Below, one piece after another: positions 21,927 to 34,830 of a stretch of 64,000 nucleotides of DNA (positions within the stretch are counted from its first letter, which is position 1; each line of letters begins with the position of its first letter). Where the stretch lies: the NCBI GenBank assembly GCA_026686845.1, contig JAIVEN010000010.1, positions 25,394,001 to 25,458,000 on the forward strand. The letters are read 5' to 3'. Under the pieces are notes generated by a model that saw only the letters and a list, made by a program, of their open reading frames with translations, did not search any database and was not told the origin of the DNA. The position numbers and the translations under genes were made by a program. Origin of the DNA: Adenanthera pavonina. Its lineage: Eukaryota > Streptophyta > Magnoliopsida > Fabales > Fabaceae.

Positions 21927-23450
21927 TGTTAGGTTTACTAGCTTCCCAAGAGGAAGGGGTGAAAAAGAAGTTAAAAATTTTTCTACAAAAATGTGATAAA
22001 ATAGTGTTAGTAGAAATTTTGCAAAAGACAAAGTACATAGAAATAAAGAAAATGCAAGATAAGAGAGGAGAGGACAAAGAAATTTATCCTAGTTCAGTCT
22101 AACAACTTGACCTACATCCAGTACTCAAGCCACCACTTAAAATTTTCCACTATCTTGCAAGAATTCAGTGGCTTCTTGCAATGCCATAATACAAGCTGAT
22201 GCTCTGTTCTAAGATCTCTCAAATATACACTCTGCACTTTTACAAAGTATTTCCCAAATCCCTTATAAAAATCCCTCACAAGAAAATCCTTCTTCTAGAT
22301 GAAGAAAAGATTTTGTACAAAATGAAAAACTCTATAATACAAATTAAATGAGATAATTGAAGTGCAATAAATGAAGCATGAGTGGAAAAATGCTTTGACT
22401 AAAAATTTTAGAAAACTTTCAGTATTTACAACATAAATTCATTTTTCACAACTTCAAATGAAGTTCTATTTATAGATTTGTGACTTAACTAGTTGTTAGA
22501 CATATAATCTAGCCATTAGAGACATTACCCAATAGTTACTCTGCAAAAATAGTTGTTCACCAACTGCATTTAATGTGTTTGATGCATTGAAATTCAAATT
22601 TTGGTTGCCAACATATAAATTTCGCAGAGACCATAAGCTAAGGACTTTAACATTGAACTTCCAAAATTTGTCTATTCAAGAGTGAAATTTGAATTTTTAT
22701 TTTGTCAAATATATCCAATGTTAAAGCATACAAATTTTCATATTCAAAGTGTATCTATTGAGTGTAAACAGTTGTCTCATGTTTCTGCAGTGCACTTGAA
22801 ATTTGAATTTTGGAAGGCCAAAATTCATCTGTCAGTGACAAGTTCAACATGGTACAAAAGTTCTACTTTAAAAATTCAAATTTTGCACTTTCAAAATTCA
22901 TTTGTTAAAGACACCTCTAATCAGACTTACAAGTTTTAATTCCAAAATTTGAATTTTAAAAACCAAAATTTGTTTGTTAGAGGGACTATCTTGAACTCAA
23001 TTTGCATTTTAATATCAGATGAACTTTGACATGACTTTAGACCAATTTCGCATATGTGCTTACTCTGCTTGACTCAAAATTTGAATTTCAATACTTGAAA
23101 TTCATCTATCAGAGGTGATATCTCTGAAACTTCAAATTTCAGTTAGCAAAGCTTGAACTTACAATGAAATATATAAAGTTTAACAACTCAAAATTCATCT
23201 GTTAGTTAGTGTTTTTCAAATCTAACATATGTTAACATAGGATAATGTGAAAAACACATATTTAAATGTTGTGGGAGTTTAAGTAAGTGAAAATTAAAAC
23301 ATTTTATCCTGTGCACATTGTGAGGAATCCTAACAACTAATTCTTTACCCATTTCTTCTTGTATTTCTTCACTTATATGCTCTTATACTCCTTTGATATT
23401 TCCCTTCCAAGCTCTAGTTGTTTGGAATCATCAAAATATTTGACTCAACA
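21927..23450 (-). mobile_element. Old Sirevirus solo LTR, minus strand
   Basis: In plus-strand text it begins TGTTAGGTTTACTAGCTTCCCAAGAGG and ends TTTGACTCAACA, the reverse of the Sirevirus LTR ends. It is about 1524 bp with no internal region. The flanks ATGGT (21922-21926) and ATGCT (23451-23455) match at four of five positions, consistent with a mutated target duplication. Essentially all CAGACGAA and TTCGAA motifs have decayed to TG/CA forms, so it is among the oldest copies here. Confidence 0.8.
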
Positions 23451-23455
23451 ATGCT

Positions 23456-25033
23456 TTTCTATTTCAAATTTCAAACTTTGTGCTATTTTAATCATTTCTC
23501 CAGTTTTGGTCCCTCTAGTGTAATACAAGATACAAGGCAACTTCTCATTAGCTTGTGACTAAGTCCAGGGTGACATGTTGAGTGTTGTTACAACTACCAG
23601 TATGCTAGCCATTGCTAGGAGATAAAAAGCATTAGAAAAATTGGAATAGAGAAACTGATAGTCATGGCACCCATGTCTGACAACAAAATGCAAAGTTTCA
23701 TTTTGCTTGAAAAATTTAAAGTTTGTGTTATAAATTCATTTCCTTTTACCAAGGCCAACATTTTGGACCAATAAGAGGCTCTTGGAGGCATTGGGAACTT
23801 GAAGGAAGGCTTTGAGAAGCTTAGGTTGAAGAATTGAAGATCTATCCATAAGTTTTCTTTGCTTTCTCCTCTCTTTTCTAATATGGCTGCTATAGTTTGA
23901 TGTTTTTGTACTTTGTAATGGTTGATTTGGTTGTGACTCAAGCTACATGTAGCTAAGTCTCCATTTTCCTAGGATTATTTATAGCTTAAACATAGATTAG
24001 TGGTTGTTTCCTCTTCTTGTTTGTGATTAATGATATGTATGTGCGTTTATTTGTGGTTTATTGTGCTCTTGGTTGATTAGCCATCCAATGAGGGTAATTG
24101 GAATTCTCTAATCAAGTTAGAGATTGGGAGATTAGAGTATATCATGCAATTAACATTGTGGGATATTGCGAAATTCATAATGACGGATTGAACAATTTTC
24201 TTATAGATTAGAGAGATACCTATGGGTCTCACAAAATCACATTATCTTTGTATTCAATGAAGCTAAGTAAATAATTTGACAAGAGATGTTATAGATTGAA
24301 TTGATTAGAAAGCTTCTTTTACATTGAGAGATGCTTAGAAATGTAATTAAATCCTAGACTGTCATACAATTGCATTAAGAAACAAGAAGGAAGAAGTAAC
24401 TACCACTATGAAGTAATTAAGTCAGCAATAATCCTATGTTGTCTCTCTTGTCTACAATCACCACTAACATTTAGCCTTAATGTACATAGTTAGTTTATTT
24501 GTGCTTTTGTTCTTTGGTCATTTGTGTTTTTCAAATTAGGTGAAAGTGTGAAAATTGATAGTCTACTAGGTTTTGGAACCAATTTCTCATAGAACAATAC
24601 TCTACTTATCATTATATTACTTGTCAAGATCTATGCTTTTGCAATAAATCAGGTGGCAAATGGTAGCCAATATCTTATATCCTACAACCAAATCAAGTTC
24701 TCCATGCATAAATACTCAATCATTCACAACTAACTTGAAGGTCTATCCTAATCTTCCTTTTCTTTGGTTTCAATTGGAACATCCAAAGTAGTGATGAATT
24801 ATTAGATTCTGCTAATTGTAGGTAATATGTCACACAATTGAATAAACAAATATTGCATTAATGCAATTAAAGAGAGTGATCTTCAAACACTAATCCATGA
24901 TTATTGTTATAACAATCCCAAGTAAAGGTCTTGTTACACGCATAAGAATATTTCCATCTGAAAATTATACAATAACTTTGCAAAAAACAAAATAAATCAA
25001 TATAGGAAATATTACAATGTCAAGGCATGAGTC
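23456..25033. other. Decayed repetitive DNA with an LTR-like stretch
   Basis: No gene is recognisable. The stretch about 24500-24660, including GAACAATACTCTACTTATC and ATTATATTACTTGTCAAGAT, resembles the 3' end of Athila/Tat-type gypsy LTRs, where a GATACTCTACT...TATATTACTTG segment is common. A degraded TGGCAAATGGTAGCC at 24654-24668 could be the old primer-binding site. This is recognition of a pattern only, and the element's limits are not visible. Confidence 0.35.
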
Positions 25034-25038
25034 CCCTT

Positions 25039-27489
25039 TGTTAGGTTGACTGGTCACCCAAGAGGGGGGTGAATTGGGTGATGTAAGATTTTTGCTCTTT
25101 TGGATCACAACCCAATTTCACTAAGAGAGCAGTAAAACAAGGATAAACAGAGATGATTGTGTGCAGTAGCTAAGTAAAGAAGATGAAGAAAAATACACAA
25201 TGATTTATACTGGTTTAGCCCAGCCACTTGGCCTACATCCAGTCTCCAAGCCACCACTTGAGATTTTCCACTATATCCCACAGGTTTGATCCGGGCACCT
25301 GTGAAGCCTCAGTATATTCTCACAAGTTTCAGTAGGCACTTGTAAAGCCACTCTCCTCACACCCTTACAAGATGTGTAAATCCCTTAGTATTTCCCCACA
25401 CTAAAATTCTACCCAGAAAATGTAGAAAGAAATGTTTACAGAATGAAAACTCTCTTGAAGAGTAGATAATATATTGAAAGTTCACTCTACTGAGGTGAGT
25501 TTTTTTAAACAATGCTGTGATAGAAAGTTTTTACAAACTGTTGCAGCATTTTCGCATAAACACTCTTAAAATCATTGCCCATAAGTTCAAATGATGTTAT
25601 ATTTATAGTTTTGTAGTGTAATTAGGCGTTAGACACAAGATTTAGCCGTTAGAGATGTTACCCAACAGTTACTCTGCAAAACTATCCATTAACCAACCGC
25701 ATTTAATGCTTCTGACATACTAAAATTCAAATTTTGGATGTCAACAGACAAATTTCGAAGAGACCGTAAGTTAAAGTTTTTAGCATTGAACTTCGAAGTT
25801 TATCTGTTCAAAGCTGAAATTTGAATTTTTATCTTGACAAATGTTTGTATGTTGGAACATATGAATTTTCAAGTTTAAAGTAGTTCTATCAAGTGTGAAC
25901 AATAAATTTAATTTGCTACAGTGCCTTCAAAATTTGAATTTTGGAACTCCAAAATTCGTCTGTCAGTGAGCAACTCAATATGGCACAAGTTTTTCCTTTC
26001 AAAATTCAAATTTTGGATGTGAAAATTCATCTGTTGGCTATTCCAGAAGTATTTCTGTGTTTCTTGATATTCAAAATTCAATTTTTCAAAGCTAAAATTC
26101 GTCTGTTGTACTTGAAGTTAGAATTTTGGAAGCCAAAATTCGTCTATTAGCTTGTCTGGAAGTATTTTCACATTCTAGTGTTTCGAAATTCAAATTTTGA
26201 AAGCCAAAATTCATCTGTTGGACCTAAAGTTTGAATTTTGGAAGCCAAAATTCGTCTGCCAGTGGCAAACCCAACTTTTCACGAGGGTTCCCTTCGAAAT
26301 TTGAATTTCGGAGACCCGAAATTCGTCTATCACAACGGAACTTACGTAACTTTGAATTTTGCACTATAGACAATTTTGTAGAAGCCATAACTCTCTCATT
26401 TTAACTCCAATTTAATCAAATGACATATGGTTGGAAAGGTCTCAATGTCTACTTTCAGATGAAAGAAGTTTCAATTTAAAAATAAATTTATTTTATGGGA
26501 TATGATAAAAAAAGTGATAAGAGGTCAAAACTGAAAATTCATATCTCACAACTCAAATTTAAATAACCATAGCTTTTTCATATGATCTTCATTTTGAGTG
26601 AAATAACCTTATTTGAAAAGCTTATTAAGTCTAGTTTCATATGAAATAAGTTTTAAATCAAAGCCATATGTATTTTTAGAGATATATTAAAAACACTGAT
26701 CAAAGGTCAAACTCTTGATTCTTGAAAACCAAATTTCACTAACTATGCTTGACTTGAAATTTGAAAACCAGATTTCACTAACTATGCTTGACTCGAAATT
26801 TGAATTTTAACACTTGAAATTCGTCTATCAGAGGTAATATCTCTGGAACTTCAAATTTTAGTCAGCAAAGTTTGTATTTTCATAAAGTATATGAAGTTTA
26901 ACTTCTCAAAATTTATCTGTCATCAGAGTTTTTCAAATCTAACTTATGCTAACATCAGATTTACTTAATCTAACTCATTTAAAACATATGGTAACAAGAT
27001 TAAGTAATTTTCAAAGATTAATCCCACCTTAAGACCTAAGTGAAAATAAAATATGCCTAATGACTAGGTCTTCAAATGTTGAGTTCCACTTCCACTTGGA
27101 CATTTCCTTCTTGGCATGCTCCCTTCTGATTTTCCATTTTTGGAATATCCTTTCTTTTCTTCTTTCTTGAGTGAGGCATGATATTGATTTCCATTTCTAT
27201 ATTCCAATGCTCACTCTTCTTTCTTGGACCAACCTACATTTAATATATTACACTTACAAAACAAGTAGTTAGTCCAATTTATATATCCAACTTATATTAT
27301 TCTTTGTAAAAGTATAGTGAATGTATTTACACATAGCATGATATATGTATTATAACCATAATTAAATACATGCTAATATGTATTTTACTTCTTTAAGGAA
27401 CATTATATATGTTAGATATATATGATGCATTTGTTCCTTATTACCCTATATTTGTCATCATCAAAACTTATATTATACTAAACCTTACA
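25039..27489 (-). mobile_element. 3' LTR of element D
   Basis: This 2451-bp LTR reads TGTTAGGTTGACTGGTCACCC at its left end (21 bases listed as the boundary) and ends ACTAAACCTTACA at 27489. It is longer than the other Sirevirus LTRs. It shares their core (TATTTATA at 25600-25607 as the reversed TATA box, and TGCTACAGTGCC with the paired motifs at 25915-26280), but adds about 1.1 kb at the U3 side with its own sequence. Confidence 0.88.
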
Positions 27490-28847
27490 ATCTCCCCCTT
27501 TTTTATGATGATAAATCACTAGTGAAAAATATGCTTAATAAATGATTAACACATATAATGCAGTTTAATTTACATAATTCCAGATTAAGCATATACATAT
27601 TTTTCACACAACTTCTCCCCCTATTTGATATCGACAAAAAGGTTTGAAAAATAACAAGTATTTCTTCTTCCTTTATTTGTAAGATTATACCAATAAGTAT
27701 AGATATCTGGATTGTTTCAAGCACATATAAAAACACAAGCTGAAATATAAATTATCATCAAAACTTATTATGCAATGTATGTTCAGACTGTGTCTAATTT
27801 TTACTGATATCAAAATTAATACCAATTGTTACCATTCATTTTCAAAATTGATACCAATGGATAGTGATATTCAAACTAATATCAGTTGTTGCTTGAAAAG
27901 TATTATGATACCAAATGTTATGATGATTCTTGTCAAGATGATCATGATATTCAAGCATCACAAGAGGTATCTCAGATTTGAAGAGTTATTACCTTCTTCC
28001 TTTATGATCAAGGAGAGATGTTGAAATATCATTACTCCCTTTAGCAGATTAGAGCTAAGCAACAAAACTCTTCATAGTGAAATGAGGTGAGTTAAAGCAT
28101 AAACAACTTAATTTCAAAGAATGCTCCCCCCTCAACCTATGCATTTCATAATGATAAGGCCAATAAAGCATAATGCATCGAATGAGCATGTTCATTCAAT
28201 CAGTACATGATGGAGGCATTATGATTCAAGTTTTTCTTTTAAAATCAGAAAGATTTTTTTTAAACCTTTATATGCAAATTTACAAGCTCCCCCTGAGTAT
28301 GAGCATTTATTCAAATATGTATGTTTTTCAAATCATGGCTTAGTTCAAAATCAATATACAAGGGGAATTTTGAAAAGCACACAAGTTTGGTTATACAAAT
28401 AAAGAAATGAACTTGTGCAAATATTGAACTTTACAGTAAGCACCATCATATTTAAATAATTCATCATTTGAACAAGGATCATACTTTATTTCAATAGCCT
28501 CAAATAATAGCACCAACCAAGCATATATATGAAAATTTGTTAAACATTTACAAACCAGCTTGGTTAATAGCTAATTTCTTCCCTTTTTCAGTATGATTCC
28601 AGTTGAGTATATCAGATACTCTATCTTTATGAGACGTTCACCATTTAGCTTAGGAAGTACCTGCAAAAGCAAAAGGGAAAATCCTTTTTCTTTCTTTGGT
28701 GCCCTTTCTGACTTGGGTCCACTAAAGGTCATTTTGAATGTTTTTCATTACATATGGGACCAGATTTCAATCTTACCTAATTATATATATAACGCAATAA
28801 TTGAAACGGGTAAGAATCAAAGGTTACCAAAGATTATTTCCTTGTTA
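27490..28847 (-). other. 3' non-coding region of element D with four polypurine tracts
   Basis: Minus-strand polypurine tracts lie at 27490-27504 (abutting the LTR), about 27611-27621, 28124-28132 and 28285-28294. The third reads GTTGAGGGGGGAGC on the minus strand, almost the same as the internal tract at 6811 and 53344, although the LTRs of the two subfamilies are quite different. No coding sequence was recognised in these 1.35 kb. Confidence 0.75.
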
Positions 28848-30713
28848 TTCTTGGCTTGTATGTAGTGTAGTATTCCTCGTGCCTTTTGAATTTTTGCTCT
28901 TTCTCTTCTTAAGGTAAGTAGTATGGTTTCCATTTGAGTTGCTTCCTTGAGATGAGTGAGAGAATTGCTTCCAGTGCTTCTCCATATGATTTATGGTTGC
29001 AGTTTTGGAGTTTTGAGAGGCTTTCCTTTTCTGCATCCTCTTTCTTGTACCAATGTATTCTTTCTTCTTGGATTGATTATGTATACATGAAACACTAGAA
29101 AAACATTTTGGCACCTACTTGTTTCTGGGTCCAAGAGGGTTGGTGGTATTCTTTGGAACCCATTTCATACTTTTACTCAAACCATTTTTTCTTAAGCTGC
29201 ACAAATAAGCAATATGACCATTTTTGACACAATATGTACATGATGGTGAGTTAGGCATTACATTAGGCACAAAGAATTTCGAACAGGATTTATTTTTCCC
29301 TTTGGACTCACTCCTATAGCCAGAACCCAACTTGTCAAACTTAGAATTCTGTTTGTCAAGTGAAATATTCAACTTATCCTTTTCTTGGGTGAAATTGGCT
29401 ATTATTCTAATCAATTCCTCTTTTTCTTTATTTAATATATCACATGTAATACAAGAGGAAGTGTGCGTGTGGGTTTCACATATATTTTCTAAATCATTTA
29501 TTTTCTTTTTAAGTGATTCATTTTCAGTCTTTTCAAAATGCAAATCATTTTCTAAGGAAATCACTTTCTTTTTACTGAGTGCAAGTTCTTTAGCTAATCT
29601 AATCATTTCATGATGCATTTCATTGTAAGCAACTTGCAACTCATCAACAGAGAATTCAGAATCAGATTCAGAGTCAGAATTCGATACCTCATAATTGAAT
29701 AGTGCCACCAAGCATGGATAGATATCCTCATCATCTTCATCTGAACTATTCCCCCAAATTGCAGAGGTATATGCCATTGTAGCTTTTTCACTTTTCTATT
29801 CTGCATATCTTCCTCCTTGCCTCTTTGACTGGTACTTCAGCTTATTTGTATGGCAAGAGTGCTTTTGTTTCTGAGGCTCCTTCTTTTTGATTTTGAGGAA
29901 TTTGCTAAATCTGATGGTCAACTCTTTTAACTCATCCTCCTCATCATCACTGCTGCTACCATCACTGTCATCATCAGTATTATCATCTTCTGAGCTTTGT
30001 GATGTAGTAGCTTTGAATATCAGCATTTTTCCTTTGTTTTGCTGCTCCCACAGAAGGTCTAGTCTCCCTTCATGTTTAGTAAGGCTTTCAAACAATGCAG
30101 TGATAGATTGATATGATTCTCTTCTTATTTCTTCAATAGCTATCACTTTTGGTTGCCATTCTTTGGGTAGAGGTCTAAGTATTTTACATACTTGCTCTCT
30201 TTGTGTATAGCTCTTTCACAAAGCTGTCAAATGATTAACAATGTGAGTAAAACAAATTTGAAATTATTTGATGGACTCACCATTGTTCATCTTGAAGACT
30301 TAATATTCAGCTGTGAGAGAGCTGAGCCTGTTCTCCTTGACTCCCTTGGTTCCTTCATGAGCAATCTCCAAAGCATCCCACATTTCCTTTGCTGTGTTGC
30401 AATCTGACACTCTGAAGAATTCGTCTTGTGAAAGTGCACTGACCAACGAGTGCTTTGCCATGAAGTTTAGCAGGACTCTTTGCTTATCCACACCATCCCA
30501 CTCTGCTTCTGGCTTCTTTTTGTATGTGCCATCATTTTGAATTTTCTTTGGCACAAAGTCACCCTCCTGTATAACAGACCAGATATCTAGGTCTATGGAT
30601 TGAAGATAAATCTACATCCTCATCTTTCAGTATCCATAGTATTCACCATTGAAGCCTGGAGGTATGTTGACATTGTTCCCTTGTGGCAGAATGTTCTCTC
30701 CAAAACTAGTCAT
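28848..30713 (-). pseudogene. gag: Sirevirus gag, near full length, broken (element D)
   Basis: The start ATG is at 30713, shortly after the primer-binding site. The N-terminal UBN2-like domain includes TAKEMWDALEIAHEGTKGV and PLPKEWQPKV, as in the gag at 1542-2205. An acidic Ser/Asp stretch follows (about 30020-29940). Next come a long region with heptad-like Leu/Ile spacing that could form a coiled coil (about 29640-29480), a CCHC zinc knuckle (C-x2-C-x4-H-x4-C) at 29240-29199, and a WVPK segment. After a TAG at 29117-29115 the same frame continues into a lysine-rich tail to about 28848. Stops and frame changes occur between 30300 and 30146 and near 29800. A coiled-coil Gag is known for Sireviruses. 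Confidence 0.88.
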
Positions 30714-30752
30714 TTTGCTCCTGGATGATTAGATCATTTGCTGGGAGTCCTA

Positions 30753-30764
30753 GCTCTAAAACCA
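30753..30764 (-). other. Primer-binding site of element D
   Basis: TGGTTTTAGAGC on the minus strand, two bases from the LTR end. It differs from the usual TGGTATCAGAGC at two positions. Confidence 0.7.
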
Positions 30765-30766
30765 AT

Positions 30767-33155
30767 TGTTACGTAGACTGGTCACCCAAGATGGGGGTGA
30801 ATTGGGTGATGTAAGATTTTTGCTCTTTTGGATCACAACCCAATTTCACTAAGAGTGCAGTAAAATAGGGATAAATAGAGATGATTGTGTGCAGTAGCTG
30901 AGTAGAGAAGATGAAGAACAATACACAATGATTTATACTGGTTCAGCCCAGCCACTTGGCCTACATCTAGTCCCCAAGCCACCACTTGAGATTTTCCACT
31001 ATATCCCACAGGTTTGATCCGGGCACCTGTGAAGCCTCAGTACATTCTCACAAGTTTCAGCAGGCACTTGTGAAGTCGCTCTCCTCATACCCTTACAAGA
31101 TATGTAAATCCCTTAATATTTCCCCACACTAAGATTCTACCCAGAAAATGTAGAAAGAAATGTTTATAGAATGAAAACTCTCTTGAAGAGTAGATAATAC
31201 ATTGAAAGTTCACTCTATTGAGGTGGGTTTTTTTAAACAATGCTGTGATAGAAAGTTTTTACAAACTGTTGCAGCATTTTCTCATAAACACTCTTAAAAT
31301 CGTTGCCCATAAGTTCAAATGATGTTATATTTATAGTTTTGTAGTGTAATTAGACATTAGACACAAGATTTAGCCGTTAGAGATATTACTCAATGGTTAC
31401 TCTGTAAAACTATCCGTTAACCAACCGCATTTAATGCTTCTGACTTACTGAAATTCAAATTTTGGATGTCAACAGACGAATTTTGAAGAGACCGTAAGTT
31501 AAAGTTTTTAGCGTTGAACTTCGAAGTTTGTCTGTTCAAAGCTGAAATTCAAAATTTCATCTTGACAAATGTTTGTATGTTGGAACATACGAATTTTCAA
31601 GTTTAAAGTAGTTCTGTTAAGCATGAACAGTAAATTTAATTTGCTACAGTGCCTTCAAAATTCTAATTTTGGAACCCCAAAATTCATTTGTCAGTGAGCA
31701 ACTCAATATGGCACAAGTTTTTCCTTTCGAAATTCAAATTTTGGATGTGAAAATTCATCTGTTGGCTATTCCAGAAGTATTTCTATGTTTCTAGATATTC
31801 AAAATTTGAATTTTCAAAGCTAAAATTTGTCTGTTGTACTTGAAGTTAGAATTTTGGAAGCCAAAATTTGTCTGTTAGCTTTTCTGGAAGTATTTTCACA
31901 TTCTGGTGTTTCAAAAGTCAATATTTTGAAAGCCAAAATTCATCTGTTGGACCTGAAGTTCAAATTTTGGAAGCCAAAATTCGTCTGTCAATGGCAAACC
32001 CAACTTTTCACGAAGGTTCCCTTTGAAATTTTAATTTTGAAGACCTGAAATTCGTCAATCGCAACAGAACTTACGTAACTTTGAATTTTACACTGTAGAC
32101 AATTTTGCAGAAGCCATAACTCTCTCATTTTAACTCCAAATTAAGCAAATGACCTATGGTTGGAAAGCTCTCAATGTCTACTTTCAGAGAAAGAAGTGAT
32201 TTTGTGAGATATGATCAAAATAGTGATAAGAGATCAAAACTGAAAATTCATATCTCACAACTCAAATTTAAATATAGCTTTTTCATATGATCTTCATTTT
32301 GAGTGAAATAAACTTCTTTGAAAAGCTTATTAAGTCTAGTTTCATATGAAATAATTTTTAAATCAAAGCCATATGTATTTTGAGAGATATATTAAAAATA
32401 CTGATCATATGTCAAACTCTAGATTCTTGAAAACTAGATTTCACTAACTATGCTTTACTCAAAATTCAAATTTCAACACTTGAAATTTGTCTGTAAGAGG
32501 TAATATCTCAGGAACTTCAAATTTTAGTCAGTAAAGTTCACATTTTCACAAAGTATATGAAGTTTAACTTCTCAAAATTTATTTGTCATCAGAGTTTTTC
32601 AAATCTAACTTATGCTAACATCATATTTACTTAATCTAACTCATTTAAAATATATGGTAACAAGATTAAGTAATTTTCAAAGATTAATCCCACCTTAAGA
32701 CCTAAGTGAAAATAAAATATGCCTAATGACTAGGTCTTCAAATGTTGAGTTACACTTCCACTTGGACATTTCCTTCTTGGCATGCTCCCTTCTGATCTTC
32801 CATTTTTGGAACATCCTTTCTTTTCTTTTTTCTTGAGTGAGGCATGATATTGATTTCTATTTCTGTATTCCAATGCTCACTCTTCTTACTTGGACCAACC
32901 TACATTTAATATGTTACACTTACAAACTAAGTAGTTAGTCCAGTTTATATATCCAACTTATATTATTCATTGTAAAAGTATAGTGGATATATTTACACAT
33001 AGCATGATATATGTATTATAACCATAATTAAATACATGCTAATATGTATTTTACTTCTTTAAGGAACATTATATATGTCAGATATATATGATGCATTTGT
33101 TCCTTATTACCCTATATTTGTCATCATCAAAACTTATATTATACTAAACCTTACA
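30767..33155 (-). mobile_element. 5' LTR of element D
   Basis: This 2389-bp partner of 25039-27489 is colinear and very similar by eye, including the GAAAATAAAATATGCC block and the ACTAAACCTTACA end. The main differences are small gaps, for example near 32195 and 32275. The reversed TATA box is at 31328-31335. Confidence 0.88.
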
Positions 33156-33379
33156 CTCTTATCTCGTGGTTAATCATGATCTAATCATATCAAATATGCT
33201 TACTCTAGAGACTTTCCCCAAAATTGTTTCAATGTCCATCTTTAACAACCCCCATTATATTGTCACTACTACAAAATAACAATTTTATGTCTGTTATTTA
33301 CGTTTGTTGAAATGAAAACAGACATAAAAAGTTGACCAGTGGTAATTTTGTAAATAAGTGTGTAATATTGAAGCTTTCT

Positions 33380-34830
33380 ACAGCTGTTTTTAAAAAAATA
33401 GCCATAGAAAACTAACTTTCTATGGCTGTTTTTCTAAAAATAGCTGTAGAAAGGAAATTCACCATTTTAAATTAAAATATGTTTATATTTATTTTATTTT
33501 TTAAAAATAAAAAGAAAGTTTTTAAAGAAATAGTTGTATTTATTAAAGCATTTTGTGGTTATTTGATAAATAATAACGGTAAAAAAGATAATATTTATTT
33601 TTTAAATAAAAATAGTATTTTTATATTTTAAAATAAAATAAAGTCAAGGTTTTAAATTAAAAATTATTTTAATTAAAAAATGAGATGTTTTAGATTAAAA
33701 ATGTTGTTTATTTATTTTCTTTTTTAATTTGAAAAAGAATGTTTATTTTTTGGTTTTTTAAGGAAAGCTTTCTATGACTGTTTTTCAAAAAATAGCCATA
33801 GAAAGGTTAATAAAACATTGATTAAAAATGTTATGTATTTATTTTCATTTTTAAAAATAAAAAGGATGTTTTATTTTTTTCAATTAAAAATTTAAAGGTT
33901 TTTATAGTTATTTTTTAGAAAAGTAGCAATAGAAAAAGTTTTAATTAAAAAGAATATTTTTTTCTTATTGTTTTTTAGATTTTAAGGAGAGCTTACTATG
34001 ACTGTTTTTGTTAAAACAGCCATAGAAAGCTACCTTTCTATGGCTGTTTTTTGATAAACAGCCGTAGAAAGATTAAAAAATCATTTTTTAGATTAAAAAT
34101 ATTGCATATTTATTTTCTTTTATAAAAATAAATCAGGAAGTTTTATTTTTTAAAATTTAAAAATTTAAAGCTTTTTGTGGTTTTTTTCCAGAAAAGTAGC
34201 AATAGAAAAATTTTCAATTAAAAAGAGTATTTTTATTTTTGTTTATTTTTTGGTTTTTAAGGAGACCTTTCTATGGTTGTTTTTTCCAAAACTGCCGTAG
34301 AAAGTTTAATAAAAAATTCAATTTTTAGAATAAAAGATATTATGTATCTACTTTTTTTAAAATGAAAAGGGAATTTTTATTTTGTTTAAATTAAAAAATT
34401 TAATGGTTTTTGTGGTTATTTTTCATAAAAGTAGCAATAGAAAAACTTTCAATTAAAAAATATTTTATTTTAATTTATTTGTAATTTCTTAAGGATAGAT
34501 TTCTATGGTTGTTTTTACAAAAATAACCATAGAAAAGTTAATAAAAATTTCAATGTTTTACATTAAAAATTGTCGTATATTTATTTTCTTATTCAAAAAT
34601 AAAAAAATAAGTTTTATTTTGTTCATATTGAAAAATTTAAATGTTTTTGTGGTTATTTTTCAGACAAGTAAAAATAAAAAATTTTCAATTAAAAAGAATA
34701 TTTTTATTTTTATTTATTTTTTTATTTTTTAAGGATAGCTTTATAAGGCTGTTTTTTATAAAACAGCGATAGAAAGATACCTTTCTATGGCTGTTTTTGT
34801 AAAAATAGCCGTAAAAAGATTAATAAAAAC
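33380..34830 (+). repeat. Left subterminal repeats of the CACTA element
   Basis: Inverted pairs of the type TTTCTATGGCTGTTTTT...AAACAGCCATAGAAAG occur at about 33380-33455, 33768-33805, 33996-34072, 34267-34303, 34500-34536 and 34740-34812. From about 33758 the block is a tandem array: TTAAGGAxAGC then TTCTATGrCTG recurs at about 33758, 33984, 34257, 34490 and 34728, so units are about 226-273 bp with AT-rich spacers between hairpins. Subterminal repeats of CACTA elements are normally transposase-binding sites. Confidence 0.8.

Larger units (their letters stand above)
25039..33155 (-). mobile_element. Gag-only Sirevirus with two LTRs (element D)
   Basis: This 8.1-kb minus-strand element has a 3' LTR at 25039-27489, polypurine tracts, gag at 28848-30713, a primer-binding site at 30753-30764 and a 5' LTR at 30767-33155. 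Its flanks, CCCTT (25034-25038) and CTCTT (33156-33160), match at four of five positions. The internal region is only about 3.3 kb. No protease, integrase, RT or RNase H motif is found on either strand. The layout fits non-autonomous gag-only elements (TR-GAG type) that must borrow pol from a relative. Confidence 0.88.

Noticed and set aside
27503..28865. Small ORFs in the 3' region of element D as extra genes
   Set aside because: They lie in AT-rich non-coding sequence between polypurine tracts, on both strands, without recognisable domains.
29440..29480. LC8-binding motif in element D Gag
   Set aside because: A THTHT segment is present, but it does not fit the K/R-x-TQT consensus of Sirevirus Gag proteins.
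33156..33235. Possible continuation of element D beyond its right LTR
   Set aside because: The ACTAAACCTTACA end and the near-match duplication place the boundary at 33155. The next 80 bp are target DNA.
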